This document shows positions 1 through 11,619 of a stretch of 64,000 bases of DNA, piece after piece. The stretch lies in contig JAUPFV010000001.1 of the NCBI GenBank assembly GCA_036936605.1, forward strand, positions 320,628,250 to 320,692,249, in the 5' to 3' direction. The position numbers and the translations under genes are program-made. Under the pieces are notes generated by a model, which saw only the letters and a list, made by a program, of their open reading frames with translations, made no database searches and was not told where the DNA came from. The stretch's first letter is position 1. Each line of letters opens with the position of its first letter. This DNA comes from Limnanthes douglasii subsp. nivea (lineage: Eukaryota; Streptophyta; Magnoliopsida; Brassicales; Limnanthaceae).

Positions 1-1265
1 TTTAAGTATACAAGTGGTTCAACCCAAAGACTGGAGATATCCCCTTTTTTAATACATCTTTGATGTCATTTTACCTTCAGACAAAGCTGTGGCAAGGAAA
101 ATGAAGCATAGAGCTTGTGGTTTCTTAACCATAAAAGATGTTATTTATAAAAATTCGTTTAGTAGACATCTCTTGCGTTGCTTGGGGGTTGAAGAATCCC
201 AAATTATGTTATCCGAACTACATGATGGAGAAGGATCAGCACACTGTGGCTATAGAGCTTTAACCCGAAGGGTTTTATTGGCCGGATACTATTGGCCATC
301 CATAGTGACAGATGCCAAGGATTTGGTGAAAAAATGTGACCCATGCCAAAGATATGGTAATGAAATTCATATCTCAGTTGTTCATCTGGCATCGATTTCT
401 AAGCCAGTGCCTTTTGCTCGTTGGGGGCTGGATTTAGTAGGGCCTCTATTAATGGCATCCAGAGGGTGCATAACTATTATTGTAGCCATTGATTATTTCT
501 CAAAGTGGATAAAAGCAGCCCCCCTAGCAGGAACTACTTCAAAAGCTGTTATAAAATTTATTCTATCTAACATTTGTTGCAGATTTGGGGTTCCACAAAA
601 GATAACCACAGATAATGGGCCACAATTTGATAACAAGGATATGAAGAGTTTCAGTGCCTCTAGGGGCATTCAGCATTGCTTCTCTTCTCTTTTCCACCCA
701 CAAGAAAATGGTCAAGTTGAAGTGGCAAACAAGACCATTTTGTTCGGTCTGAAAAAGAATTTAGAAGGGGCTGCAGGATAGTGGCCAAGCTATTTACAAG
801 AAGTATTATGGGCATATCAGACTACTCCTGGAACTGCTACACAAGAATCTCCTTTTTCCTTGGTATGTGAGATGTATTCAATTAATCCTATGGAGGCAAC
901 TCTTCCATCATACGGAGTCCATAATTTTTCCAAACATGCTAATGAAGTGGCAATCAGATTTCAGTTGGACTTAATAGAAAAAAAAGGGTTAAGGCTCATC
1001 TTAGAACCACCCATTACCAAGGCTTGATGAGGAACAGGTTTGCTTCCAAAATTAAAAGAAGGGATTTTCGGCCAGGGGACAAAGTATTGAGAAATGTTTT
1101 CTTGCATACTAAGGAGAAGTAGTTCGACAAACTAGCTCCGAACTAGGAAGGGCCTTATGAGGTCTCCGAAAAAATTAAGCTTGGGACATACAGGCTCCAA
1201 GACAAAGATGGAAGAATCTTAAAGCACCCATGGAATATTGAACACCTTCGCTTATATCTGGAATG
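1..1265 (+). pseudogene. pol: Gypsy integrase (3' end of pol), element A
   Basis: The fragment starts just upstream of the integrase zinc-binding region. Visible in order are the HHCC finger (HDGEGSAHCG, later CDPCQRYG), the catalytic core with D in VAIDYFSKW, D in TTDNGPQFD and E in NGQVEVA, and the C-terminal module ending in a basic GDKVL segment. Integrase inserts the cDNA into host chromatin. It is inactivated: TAG at 779-781 replaces a lysine codon present in G, further stops lie near 1121 and 1144, and the frame shifts after about 865. The reading ends near 1265 with the conserved terminal motif EHLRLYLE. Confidence 0.88.
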
Positions 1266-1310
1266 AAAGTTGTGTAAATATTTACTTGTTTAAAGTCCAT
1301 GTAAATATTA

Positions 1311-1367
1311 GGGGGCATACTCTTTCCTACCCTGGTGGCGCGGGGAGGTTTGAATGAAGTGTCCGGG
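1311..1367 (+). other. Conserved post-pol block, element A
   Basis: Noncoding sequence just after the pol stop. It reads ggggcatactctttcct, then a GC-rich core (ctggtggcgcggggaggtt), then a tgtccgg end. Near-identical blocks lie in E, F, G and inverted in D, so it is kept across diverged copies. A lacks the AATAAA hexamer that follows the block in E, F and G. Confidence 0.6.
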
Positions 1368-1658
1368 TTTTTCAGTAAAATTTGATACCTTCTTAAAATA
1401 TTCGGAGTGGTTTGATTACAATTTCTTTAAAGTCTTCTAAGGATCTTTGGCAGATCAAATTGATTTGGTAGAATAATGACTATTAAACACTTTTCATTCG
1501 GAGATCTTAAACACTTTCATTTTAAATACTTGTAAAATAAATAAGGGTTCTTTAAACATTAGCCATTAAAATTAAGCAAGTATGAAACATAGCAAAAACT
1601 TTAGCAAGATAAAATTGTCCGGCTAAAAACTGGATGATAATATTAGAACATAAAAATT

Positions 1659-1750
1659 CATTGGCCGTCCAAGGACTTTAAGTTTAAAGAAAGGCTTAAC
1701 CGGACTCGAACCGGACATGATTACAAAAATGCATTGGCCATCCAAGAAAT
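1659..1750 (-). repeat. Paired palindromic repeat in antisense-gene 3' UTR, element A
   Basis: Two copies of a motif close to TTGGCCRTCCAAGG start about 74 bases apart, each followed by a short aaagt/ttta stretch. The same pair lies downstream of the antisense gene in E and G, and a degenerate pair in D. The core is an interrupted palindrome (CCTTGG, 4 bases, CCAAGG in the best copies). Confidence 0.5.
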
Positions 1751-1766
1751 TTAGTATTTCACAAGG

Positions 1767-4748
1767 TTAAGAAAAACAAAATAAGAAAAGATAGTTAAAA
1801 CCTGAGAGCCTATTCCCTTCGGATGTTCCTGCATCATTTTTTCTCGTAGGGTGTTTGGGTTCACCACTGGAACTCTCTTCGGTTCCTTCTTCCTCTTCAG
1901 TAGTATCATCAATTCCACTGGAGTAGTTTCTCTTATCACCATCCACCATCGTATGGAATGGGATGTCTTCATACTCAACATATTGCCATAAGGTACCAAG
2001 CGTTCTCTTCGGAAATGTTTGGTGGAAAAGCAAAACCATATCAGACTTAACTTTAGCATAGCTTTTTTCCAATGAATCAATCACCTAATTGGTGTATTTA
2101 TCTATGCTGGTCTGAATTCTCTTGTCCTGCTCTTTCACCAAGTCTTCCTTCTCTTTGGTTGCCTTGGACACAACCTCTTCAAGGGAAGTCTTGTCACTGG
2201 ACAGGGTTTGGATGACATCGTTTTTAGTCTTTATATCTCCCTTCAAGGAAGAAAGATCTTTTTCCAAACCAGAGCACTTAGTTTGAAGCTCTGTGTTAGC
2301 CGTCTCCGAAGTGATCCACTTGGTTGCCAGATCTTCCATTCCTTTTTCAACTCCTCAAGCTCCTTCTTCAGTGCCTCAATACTCTGGTTGACATTAAGGA
2401 GGTCAGTTGACAAAGTCTCCTTGTCTGTGTTGAGGGTGTTGATGAGGGCATATTGGTTTTTTACTTGCCTTTCCAAGTTGAGTACTGGCTGAATATGGCC
2501 CAGAAGAGAGTGGGTCACCATATCGTGCTCCCCGGAGACGGTAAAGGACTTACCATTGAAAGTCACCATATTGGAGGAGCTTGGAGGAAGGTAGGGGCCA
2601 ACAAAGTTGTCTTTCTCAAAATCGTTGAAATAGAGACCAATATTTTGGAGGCCACTGATGTCTACTCCATCAATATCCCCTCCGATACCCTCTCCAGATT
2701 GTAGATCGGTGGGTATCTGCTCTGCCAAAGTGGGATCAGTTGACTCCGAAGGGCGAAGGATTACTTCATCCCCCAGGGTGACCTTCTTCTTCTTAGCAGT
2801 CCTCTCATCGCTGCTTGCTCCCTTTTTCGGTCCTTTTTAGGAGGCCTTGGAGGATTTTGAGGTTCACCTGCCTCCTTAATGGTCTTATCCTTAACTACTT
2901 TGAGCAAAGTAGCATCAATCCCTCCTTGGTTCTGCCCTCCTTGATTCTCCAGAGCAGTCTCCTCTGCAGCATCCTGAACTGCCTCTGCTGCAGCCTTCAT
3001 TTTCTTGCCCTTCCCTTTCATTTTGCTTAGGGCTTTGGCTCTGGAGGGTAAGGTCATTTTTCCATCCTTCTCCTATGTTCTCTTAAGTATGGCGGCTAGA
3101 GGAGGTGGTGTAGTCAGTTCCTCCCAGGTGAGATCTCTCCGACCGTGGTGGTATTCCACAAGTAGGATCTCACCAAGTTGCCAGAGGTAAAAGAGTTTTG
3201 GAAGGCGTTCCCCCAACGTTCAGCAGTCCAGGCATTTAGCTTGGCACATGTGGCCTGCCCTTTCTCCAAATAGCCGGTGAACTCCTTCGGCAATACTGAC
3301 ATAAGGAAGTGTGTAATTTAGGGGTAGAATTTTAGTACAAATAAAAAAGACAAATAAAACTGAATACTTACTTGTGCTCTTCCACCTGCTGGTGAGCATG
3401 CTTGGGTTGGCCTTAATCTTTCTCACATTCTCCTACGTCCTAGTGATGAATAAGAACTGGGTCTTCCAGTTTTTCTCTGACTCCAACAAGTCATCCACCA
3501 CCTTGAAGTTGTCTCCCATGCTGTAGTGGTAGAATGGGATGTGATGGTTTTTGCACAGGCATGCCACTGCTGCAAATTGCTCCATGGGGAGAGGAATTCC
3601 GGACAGCCTCGATGCCATTATACAAGAAAGGAGAGTATACCAATCATTTGGACTCAGCTGGCTTGGACAAATTTTGATCATGTGAAAATACCTAACGATT
3701 TCAAGATCCACGGGGAATCTGAGCCACTAATTGAATAGCTCAGTGTAAATGACGATCTCGTTGAGCTTGTAGTCCATCGGAGTTTCCGGTATGACTGGGA
3801 TTCTCACCTTCACTGATTTTGGGATCCCCCACTTGGTTCGGATCAGGCCCAGCTCATGAGTGTGAGTATAGATATAATTGATGTTCTGCATTGCCATAAA
3901 ATACTTCACATTAACCTTCTGAAAGCAAAGTCCCACCTTGCCCTCCAAGCTCTCCGGTAGCTCCGGATGAGCCATTCCCACTTTTAATTTGCCCTTTCTT
4001 TTTTTTGTCACAGGCAACATCATCAGTTTGTCTAGAGGCTTCAGTCTCGAAAAGGGCCTCTTCGATGCTATCTTCCATTAATTCTTCCATCATTGTGGAA
4101 GGTTCGTCAGTTGTTGAGGATGGAAGATTGTCAACTTGTGGATCAGTGGTCTATCTGGATGGCTGAGCACCAGTTTTTTCTAGAGGTCTGGTGTCCGATT
4201 GGGGCTCAGCTCCGGAGGACTTTGTTTGAATAGTAATTCTAATTGCCTCTGATCTGGAGGGTTTGTCTCTTGGGGATCTAATAGATATCTCTAACCGAAA
4301 AGCTTTATCTTTGGATGCAGACTTAGAGGCCCCCGTCTTGGAGGACTTGAGTTGAGAGCCAGTTGCTTGGCCTTTTACCAAACGTGTTGTCCGACGAAGG
4401 TTGGTTTTCTCTGGATATTTCTCAATGTCAGATCTCATAGCGATAAACGGAGAATGCTTCCTAACACTTGATACTGCTTTCTCTTGAATGGTAGAAGGTT
4501 GAGACTCCTGAACCAAGGAGCCTTACGGGATTGGCGAGATGTTTGGCTTGAATAAACGTTTAGGTTTTGCGCTTTTGGTAGAAGACGATCCTTGATCAAC
4601 TTCTAAGGATGGTGTATCAGATTTATTGCATGGAGAGACTGGAAGACCAGTAAAATTGCGTCTCTCATGCTCAACTTTTTTTTGCTTTCTCTAGTTCAGA
4701 AAGATTTAACCAACCGCCTTTCACAAGAGTGTTTCTCGCTGTGAACAT
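1767..4748 (-). pseudogene. Antisense extra gene of Tat element A (putative gypsy-type transposon domain protein)
   Basis: Read on the minus strand it starts at the conserved ATG at 4746-4748 (MFTARN...), followed by a Ser/Lys/Pro-rich N-terminal region, then a domain resembling Pfam Transposase_28 ('putative gypsy type transposon', recognised from memory) with CIMASRLSGIPLPMEQFAAV near 3580-3640. A Lys-rich linker, a predicted coiled coil (about 2090-2500) and an acidic Ser/Glu tail follow. The function is unknown. Several frame shifts and stops break it. An intron with GTAAGT donor and AG acceptor lies at 3296-3371. The copies in E, F and G align along most of the length; only G is nearly open. 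Confidence 0.75.
3296..3371 (-). other. GT-AG intron in antisense gene, element A
   Basis: On the minus strand the segment begins GTAAGTATT and ends in ATGTCAG. Removing these 76 bases joins a KST-like codon run to LPKEF, the same join that the introns of E, F and G give. 76 is not a multiple of three, so leaving it in would break the frame. Confidence 0.7.
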
Positions 4749-4841
4749 AAAACTATCCAAGAGAGGCTTTGAAAGAAAAGGTAGAAAGCTCTGAGAAAAG
4801 AAATTATGGAGTGGTGAAGATAGTGAAAATGTGAAATAAAG

Positions 4842-4850
4842 TAATTTATA
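4842..4850 (-). promoter_or_regulatory. TATA box of antisense gene, element A
   Basis: TATAAATTA on the minus strand, about 95-100 bases upstream of the antisense-gene ATG. A similar box lies at the same distance in E, F and G. Confidence 0.55.
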
Positions 4851-5180
4851 TTAGTAAGGCAAAAACCTACTGATACCTAGGAGAAAACGAAAAGATTTAG
4901 GTAATGATTGAAAACGGCGTTGACGTAAGAAGCATTAAATGCATGAGTTACTTTTCAGGCTTAGTGGGAGGGGCGTTTTAGAAACAAAATGGCTGGTAGG
5001 ATGAATCAAAATGCAACACGTGTCCCGCGATCCAAAGAGAAACTTTTAGAATTCTGAGAAGAAATCAGTTCGGATAAACCTTGAACCAAATACATGAACA
5101 GGCCGAAAAATGTTGTTACTGACTAAGTGAGTTTTTTAGTCCTGCCAAAGACCTTTGACAAAGCCTAAAAAAAGGGCTAC

Positions 5181-5557
5181 TGATGAGTACAGATTTATTT
5201 ACCACCACTCACTGAGAAAACTGGACAGGGATAATTTGGACAATAGGTGCCCACTGAACTATCCAGACAGGACAAAAGTATTAAAACACTAAACACATTT
5301 TGACTAAGCTCGGTGCTAATCTACTTAAAAACTAATGGGTCGTTAAACTCGACCCGGTTTCATCATTTGACCCGAAAGCCCATGGGTCCATAATTAAGGG
5401 TATAAATGCCTAACCACTTTTATTAATCAGGGTAATGAACATTTAATACAACAAAGAAACTTAAATCTCTCGCTACAAAACACCCAAACATTTAATACCT
5501 TTGAAACTCTCTAAAACGCTGGACAAAATTACCCTCAGTTTAAAATAAACCACACCA
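5181..5557 (+). repeat. 3' LTR of element A
   Basis: 377-bp LTR, from tgatgag after the purine tract aaaaaaagggctac to cacacca. It aligns with the LTRs of E and F along its length. It contains the LTR promoter motif gggtataaatgcc at 5398-5410 and the conserved palindromic gcccatgggtcc stretch. It ends in CA as expected. Confidence 0.85.
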
Positions 5558-7239
5558 ATATTAACAAAAAGCTAAAAATCCATTGATCATTTTTCCCGAT
5601 AACTCAGTGCGGTGTGGAGGGCTCATGCGATGATCTATTCCACATAATTTAGATTAAATTAGACCTCACAATTGTATTGATAGACCCTACCTATGTCTTT
5701 GGAATCCCAAACTAAATAATAATGTCCTTAATAAACCTTTGAACCTTAAGAAGATCCTAAATCTACTCTATTGAGCATTCCTCAAGGTTGTAGTTCTTAT
5801 TGTTTTCATCCTTCATATAGTTGAGGGGTGGTAAAATCGTGTGTTACGCTCACCCGATCTTATAAATTACTCTTTAGACCGTTGAAACCACAAAGTCTTC
5901 TCATCTTTCGTAACATCTAGATACACATCTTTTAACTTATTAACAAGTATGAAAATGAAATAATTGTACAACATATGAAGTGAAAGCTGAATTCATCAAG
6001 GTCTCTCAAAAAGTAATCATTTTTTCTGATTAATATTTCCAAACACCTCATATTTCTATAATCGGATGTGGCCTTGAATGGAGAATATATTTTCTCATAA
6101 GTACGATTGAGAAATGTCTCTTTCTCATAAATAAAATCTTTAAATTTATTATTCAAACACTGAACTGACCTAAATCTTAAGTGTTTAAAACTTTAAGAAG
6201 GATGACTATCCAATGTAAGATTAATTAATATGGAATCATGGTATGAATTTGTTAGACCAAAGTGAATAACCCTCACTAGATAAAAAAGTGCAATATCGTA
6301 TCTTCATACGCTTTATCCAAATGCTTAATTACCTGATGGCATGAATTCTAAAAAATGCATCGTATAAATCTCAAGCCTTCGAAATCCGGTTCAATCAATC
6401 CACACTCGTGGCTCCATTTTTCACGGCTTAATTTTTTTATCTTTATCTAATTATTATATTATTAAACATACATAATTCGATTTCATATTATAATATAACA
6501 ACATCTAAGGGCTATAATGTAACATATTTTTAATGTCAATTAGGGTTATTACTTAAGCTCAATTATGATCATAATATTAAGTTATTCTTTTATGATCATA
6601 GACAATAACATAACTAATTTGTTTATAAACTAGTCATTAAACTTTATGTATAGTCTTAATTATCAATATGTGGGTTCAATAATTCACAAAACTAGGGTTT
6701 GGCCCGGTATTCATACAATTACCTCCATAATTAGTTTCCATATGTTAATCTAATTATATTTATTTTATTTATATGATTACTTATTAATTAAACAATCTAT
6801 CAATAATAGTCAAATGCATTGTTAAGTATGGATCAATCCATATATTTCTAGTAATCTCTCAATTGGATCGGCATATGCTACCAAATGATGTATTTACTGA
6901 ATAAATTTTCAATAATTTTATTGCCAATAGACTAATAAATTGCATACATGACGATGAATGATGAAGAACTAAATACCTCTTCAATACAGTGTGAGAAAAT
7001 TGACACAATAATTTTCACTTTATCGTAATCAATCAACTATTTGGATAGATTATGACGTGTTATATAAGAATAATATAAAAAAGTAATCGTATATATCTAT
7101 TCTTAACTGATCATACTGAAGTGGATATTTACTTAATGAGAAAGATAAGTCAATAAAACGTAAATTAGCATAATATATAAATTGAAAATCAATCGAAAGT
7201 GTATACAATCAAATACCATATATTTTTTGGACCTATTAT
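5558..7239 (-). other. AT-rich stretch, probably the 3' LTR and tail of Copia L
   Basis: No coding region is visible. On the minus strand it follows the end of the Copia L pol. A possible polypurine tract (minus: ccaattgagaga, about 6850-6862) may mark the start of its 3' LTR, which would then run left to where element A was inserted at 5557. I cannot find the second LTR copy in the window, so the LTR call is an inference. Confidence 0.3.
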
Positions 7240-8636
7240 AAAACTCTCAATGAAATCAATAATCTTATAAACTCACAACATCCATTCCAATGGTGCATTC
7301 TTGAAAAACTGTAGGTAATACTACTTTGGTAATATGATATGCTACCATGGAGTTTGTATTGATGTTGAATATACAAATTAAATGAGTTTTTATATTTTTT
7401 AAACATACATGAACTTAATATTTATGTGGTTGGACTTAACTTAGTTCTTGTTACTTAACTATAGAGTTATTGTCATATTATAGCCGTACGAGAATTTTTA
7501 TCCCGTCCACATTGATAATATTCCACAAGCACAATGTATAATTGGATGCCTTAAAACATACAATAAAATTACATTACCATTGTGAAAAATACAACTAGTG
7601 TTGCCTTACACTTTTCCATTTTATTGTACCTCAATCTATAAGAATATGCTTCCCAAAATGCTATAAAATGTGTCCATATTGCGTGCCAAAATCCGAGTTG
7701 GAATACCTAATGATCTCTAAATTATCCAATTTTACTAGTATGTCAACATGTGTCCTTTTGTTTGTTGCTTATACCGGAGAATACTTTTTCCCGCTTACTA
7801 ACGCTCCATCTCCCATGACTTGTATGATTTGCCAATAACCCTTTGATAATAAGAAATATACAATCTTGTACAAATTTTAGCATACATCACACTTCTGACT
7901 ACTGAAGCATATGAAGCTTTTTGCATGTTCTCAATCTCAAACTTTGTCTTTGGACAAGAAATTAGGCTTAATTTGTATTTTTTTACAATAAGGGTATTAA
8001 AATGCGACGTAAAATTATGACCTTAGTCCCACTGAACCTTAATACATAAAACTCTCAATTGAATTCATCTCAAAACCAAATGAGACTATTACCTCAATAG
8101 ACTTATTTTACAACCATCGAGAAGCCTATTTGAGCCCATAGATGGATTTTTTTTAAGTTTGCATATCATTGAATTAAAATCATCAATTAAAAAGTCCTCA
8201 GATTACATCATATATAACATTTTTTTAATATCATCAATAAGAAAAGTGTTCTCAAGGTATATTTAATGAAGCTCTAGTTTAAATTGTGCATGTAGTGTCA
8301 TGAAATTGGAGAGGGAGTGTTTTTAAAGTCATTCTTTTTGCATAGAGTATAACATGTTGTCACAAATCTTGCTTTATATATTTATATATTTCCCTTAGAA
8401 TACCGTTTGGTTTTATAAATTCACTTACGACCAATTAGCTTCTTTTTTTAGCTTCCAAACCGTGTTATCTTGCATTGACTTAAACGTTTTTATAATATCC
8501 ATCCACAACTAAGAATGAAAACTTTTCATTATTTCATGGAGACATGAAGAATCGTTTATCATTACACCATATAATCCAGAATATATTGTTATTTTTATCT
8601 CTAATGGACCTTATTAAGGTCAATATTTGTTCGACA
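7240..8636 (-). pseudogene. pol: Decayed Ty1/Copia pol (RT-RNase H), element L
   Basis: No long frame survives, but frame-by-frame reading of the minus strand gives the Copia order. Near 8140-8200 is an RT segment resembling CKLKKSIYGLKQ. At 7860-7960 is a run resembling MQKASYASVVRSVMYA. At 7540-7660 is an RNase H stretch with GTIKWKSVRQ and NFIVCFKASN. At 7290-7350 is the C-terminal NSMVA..ITK..LPTVFQE. Many stops and frame shifts show that the copy is old. It ends abruptly at the junction with Gypsy fragment B. Confidence 0.7.
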
Positions 8637-9438
8637 GTTCCTTATTGTGGCAATATATTACTTTTCGAAATGGGTTGAGGCTAAAGCCCTGTTCAAAACA
8701 CGCGCTCATGAGGTATGTGATTTCATCCATAATCAAATTCTAATCCGATATGGAATTCCACGGATTATAATGACAGATAACGGCCCTCAATTCCAAAATT
8801 TAACCCTTACCAACTTCTGCAAACGATATGGGATTCTCCAGCACTTTTCCACCCCTTACTACCCTCAAGAAAATGGACATGTCGAAGTGACTAACAGAAC
8901 ACTATTAGAAGGACTTAAGAAAAAGCTGGAGGGAGCTAAAGGTAAATGGCCGAAAAAATTGGCAGAGGTCATATGGGCGTACAGAACAACCCCTCGCTCC
9001 ACAACAGGTGATATACCATTTTGTTTGGTATACGGTGCAGAGGCAACTATTCTAGCAGAGGCCATAATACCGAGCCATATGATTGAGTACTACGAAGAGG
9101 AGGCAAATCTTGTAGCTAGATCAACATCTCTTGATCTGATAGACGAGCGACAAGATCAGGCTAGAGTCCAAGCAGAGCACTATAGAAGTCTTATGAGGGG
9201 ACGCTTTAATGCTCGTCTGAAGTCGTGATCTTTAAAGGTGGGAGATTTAGTCTTAAAGAAGTTTTTTCAGGGCTCCGGTAGCGGAACATGTGGCAAGCTA
9301 GGGCCAAATTGGGAATGCTCATACTCAGTTATTTCAGTAGGGCACCATGACACGTACAGATTAACAGATCAAGATGGTCAACCACTCAAGCATCCTTGCA
9401 ATGTTAATCACCTAAAGTTGTATCACCAAAATGTTTAA
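8636..9438 (+). pseudogene. pol: Integrase fragment of a second Gypsy family, element B
   Basis: The fragment begins inside the integrase core (YFSKWVEAKAL) and runs through TDNGPQFQN, the catalytic Glu in NGHVEV, and the C-terminal domain to HLKLYHQ. It clearly differs in sequence from the integrases of A, D, E, F and G, so it is another Tat-like or related Gypsy family. A TGA at 9226-9228 interrupts the frame, which otherwise continues to 9438. The N-terminal zinc finger and first catalytic Asp region are missing: Copia L sequence abuts at about 8636. A block similar to the post-pol block (ctaatggcgcagggaggtt) follows at 9465-9490. Confidence 0.85.
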
Positions 9439-9535
9439 GATGTAAAGATGCACTATTTTTCCTCTCTAATGGCGCAGGGAGGTTTTTTTATTGAGGCATT
9501 TAAGAGGTAAAGATGCGCTCTTATCGATACTAACT

Positions 9536-9569
9536 ATATTGTCACTGAAACAATTTTCAGTGACAATAT
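9536..9569. repeat. Perfect inverted repeat, 15-bp arms
   Basis: Arms atattgtcactgaaa (9536-9550) and tttcagtgacaatat (9555-9569) pair perfectly around a 4-base loop. The repeat sits exactly between the Gypsy B remnant and the LINE coding sequence. Confidence 0.85.
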
Positions 9570-9663
9570 TAATCAAATTCAACATGCTCATCAATCTTTA
9601 AATCTTAATAGTATTGTAATAAGTCCTGAAAATTCTTTTGAAGAACCTATAATAGAGCACGTA

Positions 9664-9936
9664 ATGGTTTTAACCAAATCTAATATACCTGAAATTGATA
9701 TTAATAAGACATTTACATCTATTGAACTTAGCAATACCTTTAACTCCTTAAAAGACTTGAAAAAATTGTCAGATGATCCTGAACCCCTTTTATCTAGTAG
9801 TTTACCATATTCACCCGCTATGAAGATGGTAACTACTAGGCCTGAACCTTCCAAAAAACTTGGTAAATCCTTGTATAAAGCTAAACCAAAGGTCTCCAAA
9901 AGAAATTTGATCAACAAACCTAATAATATCAAATGA
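9664..9936 (+). pseudogene. LINE ORF1-like tail
   Basis: A 90-codon frame rich in Ser, Lys and Pro that ends about 30 bases before the endonuclease ORF. I recognise no domain. Its place before ORF2 suggests the C-terminal part of the LINE first protein. The upstream sequence continues in the same style to about 9575. Confidence 0.4.
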
Positions 9937-9965
9937 TCACTTAGATCCTCTAATAATTATTTTAA

Positions 9966-11235
9966 ATGATATTAAATATTCTTAATTGGAATACTAGGGG
10001 ATTGATAATAAAACTACCATATTATTAAATCCAATCATATTGACTTATTGCTCTACAAGAGCCTATGGTTTCAATATCTAATCTTCATATCATTTCCAAG
10101 AAAATAGGTTTTCATATTTCTTTTGCTTATATCAAATATCAAGATTTTTTCTAATCATGAGCAAGCCTTACATATGCTAGTTAACCACGCTTTAACAAAT
10201 GTTGATATTCTTATTACTATCATTTATGCCAAGTAGGTCAGATCCCAAAGAAATGATCTTTAGGATCATTTAAGATCTATCTATCCTGCTACTCAGCCTT
10301 GCCTGTTAGTAGGAGACTTCAATAAAATCACTTTTGCTGCTGAGAAACTCTCATGCTACATTCTTAATATAAGAAGTATAGATGAATTTAATTCTTTGAT
10401 CCTTGACTACAACCTTCAGGAACCTGGTTACTCAGGATCTTCATTCATGTTGACCAAAAATCATAAATATGTTGAATATGTTCTTGAGCTTGATAACAAT
10501 CCTGATAATTTAATCAATTTAAACAACATTTAAGGTAAACATTAAGCCTCTTGGACATGAAGGAAACATTTTGACAAAACAATAGTGTTACTCTATGAAT
10601 TCATGATGGTGATAAAAACACCAAAGCCTACCATAATTATGTTAAAAAATACAAAAAATGAATAGTATTCATGACATTCTCATTAATGATATATGAACGG
10701 AAAATATTAATCTTGTTAGGAATTATGCAGGCTATCATTTTAAGCCAATATTATTGATAATATTAATTATAGTATCCTCAATCTCAATTACCGATAATGA
10801 TAATTCTATGCTGACTTCCCCTCATTCCATTGATGAAATTTACTATTTCATTAAATTCTTGAACATTAATATTGTTTTTGAAGTTGGTGGGTTCAACTTC
10901 AAACTCTTTCAAAGCTGCTGGAATATAATTAAATATGACATCTGTGTTGCTATTTGTGTTTGTTTCAATGGCACATTTTCCCCAAAATTCATTTTGGCAA
11001 CTGCTATATGCCTTATAGCTAAGAAATATAATCCCCAAATTTGGCTTGATTATAAAATCTATAAGCCTATGTAGAATTTTCAACATAATACTGTCTAAGC
11101 TTATCAACAATAAAATTTCTAAACTTTTATCCAAGATAATATCTGATGCTCAAGGTGGATTTGTTGAATCCAAATCCACCCATGATAACATCTTAATTAC
11201 TCAGAAGTTAACCCATGATATCAATCTCACTTACA
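9966..11235 (+). pseudogene. LINE ORF2, endonuclease and N-terminal RT
   Basis: It starts at ATG 9966 with a run resembling the L1 endonuclease start (LNWNTRG). Then comes LLALQEPM near 10035 and the endonuclease motif CLLVGDFN at 10298-10321. RT motifs follow: a stretch like GFNFKLFQSCWNII (10885-10930), FSPKFILATAICLIAKK (10975-11030) and QGGFVESKSTHDNIL (11150-11200). Frame shifts and stops occur at about 10020, 10160 and 11070, so it is inactive. The endonuclease nicks target DNA and RT copies the RNA from the nick (known for the family). The RT continues after element D at 19303. Confidence 0.8.
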
Positions 11236-11240
11236 GAGGT
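11236..11240. other. Target-site duplication GAGGT, left copy (element D)
   Basis: GAGGT precedes the left LTR of D and recurs at 19298-19302 right after the right LTR. Deleting D plus one copy joins the LINE RT in sense order. Confidence 0.85.
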
Positions 11241-11583
11241 TAGTGAGGATTATTTCTAATCAAAGGGTATTTTTGGGCAAAGATTTTTATTAAATATGAT
11301 ATTAATTTCAAGACTAGAGGGTAAAGAGATAAAAGAAGTGAGAAGTAATTATTAATTTCTCTAGAAAAAATCCAACATATTAAATGAGGTTGGTTTGGGT
11401 ATTTATACTTGTTTTAGACCCATGTGCCGTTCGGGTCAGGCTTTTTTAAAGTCCAAAACAAAAATGAGTCAGCATACAGTTGAGTCATAGTTCACTTCTA
11501 TTTACTTTTCATAAACAGTTTAATGTATAACTACCCCTTCAGATTAGGCAGAGAGGTACTTCCAAAATTATCTGACCCTATCA
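11241..11583 (-). repeat. 3' LTR of element D
   Basis: 343 bp. Element-strand ends are TGATAGGGTC...ATCCTCACTA. It matches 18930-19297 apart from scattered changes and an about 25-bp gap. The adjoining purine tract (element strand aaaagggctac, 11584-11594) is the plus-strand primer site. Confidence 0.85.
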
Positions 11584-11619
11584 GTAGCCCTTTTAGGTAT
11601 TTCAAAAAAGTTTTTGGAA

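Larger units (their letters stand above)
1..5557 (+). mobile_element. Tat-type Ty3/Gypsy retrotransposon A (left part outside window)
   Basis: This is the 3' part of a Gypsy element. In order it holds the end of pol (integrase), a conserved noncoding block, a minus-strand extra gene and a 3' LTR. The same order occurs in elements D, E, F and G of this window, so the assignment rests on internal comparison as well as on domains. The minus-strand gene between pol and the LTR is a known trait of some Tat-lineage Gypsy elements. A purine-rich tract (5168-5180) lies directly before the LTR. The 5 bases after the LTR are atatt; the matching upstream duplication would lie outside the window. Confidence 0.88.
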
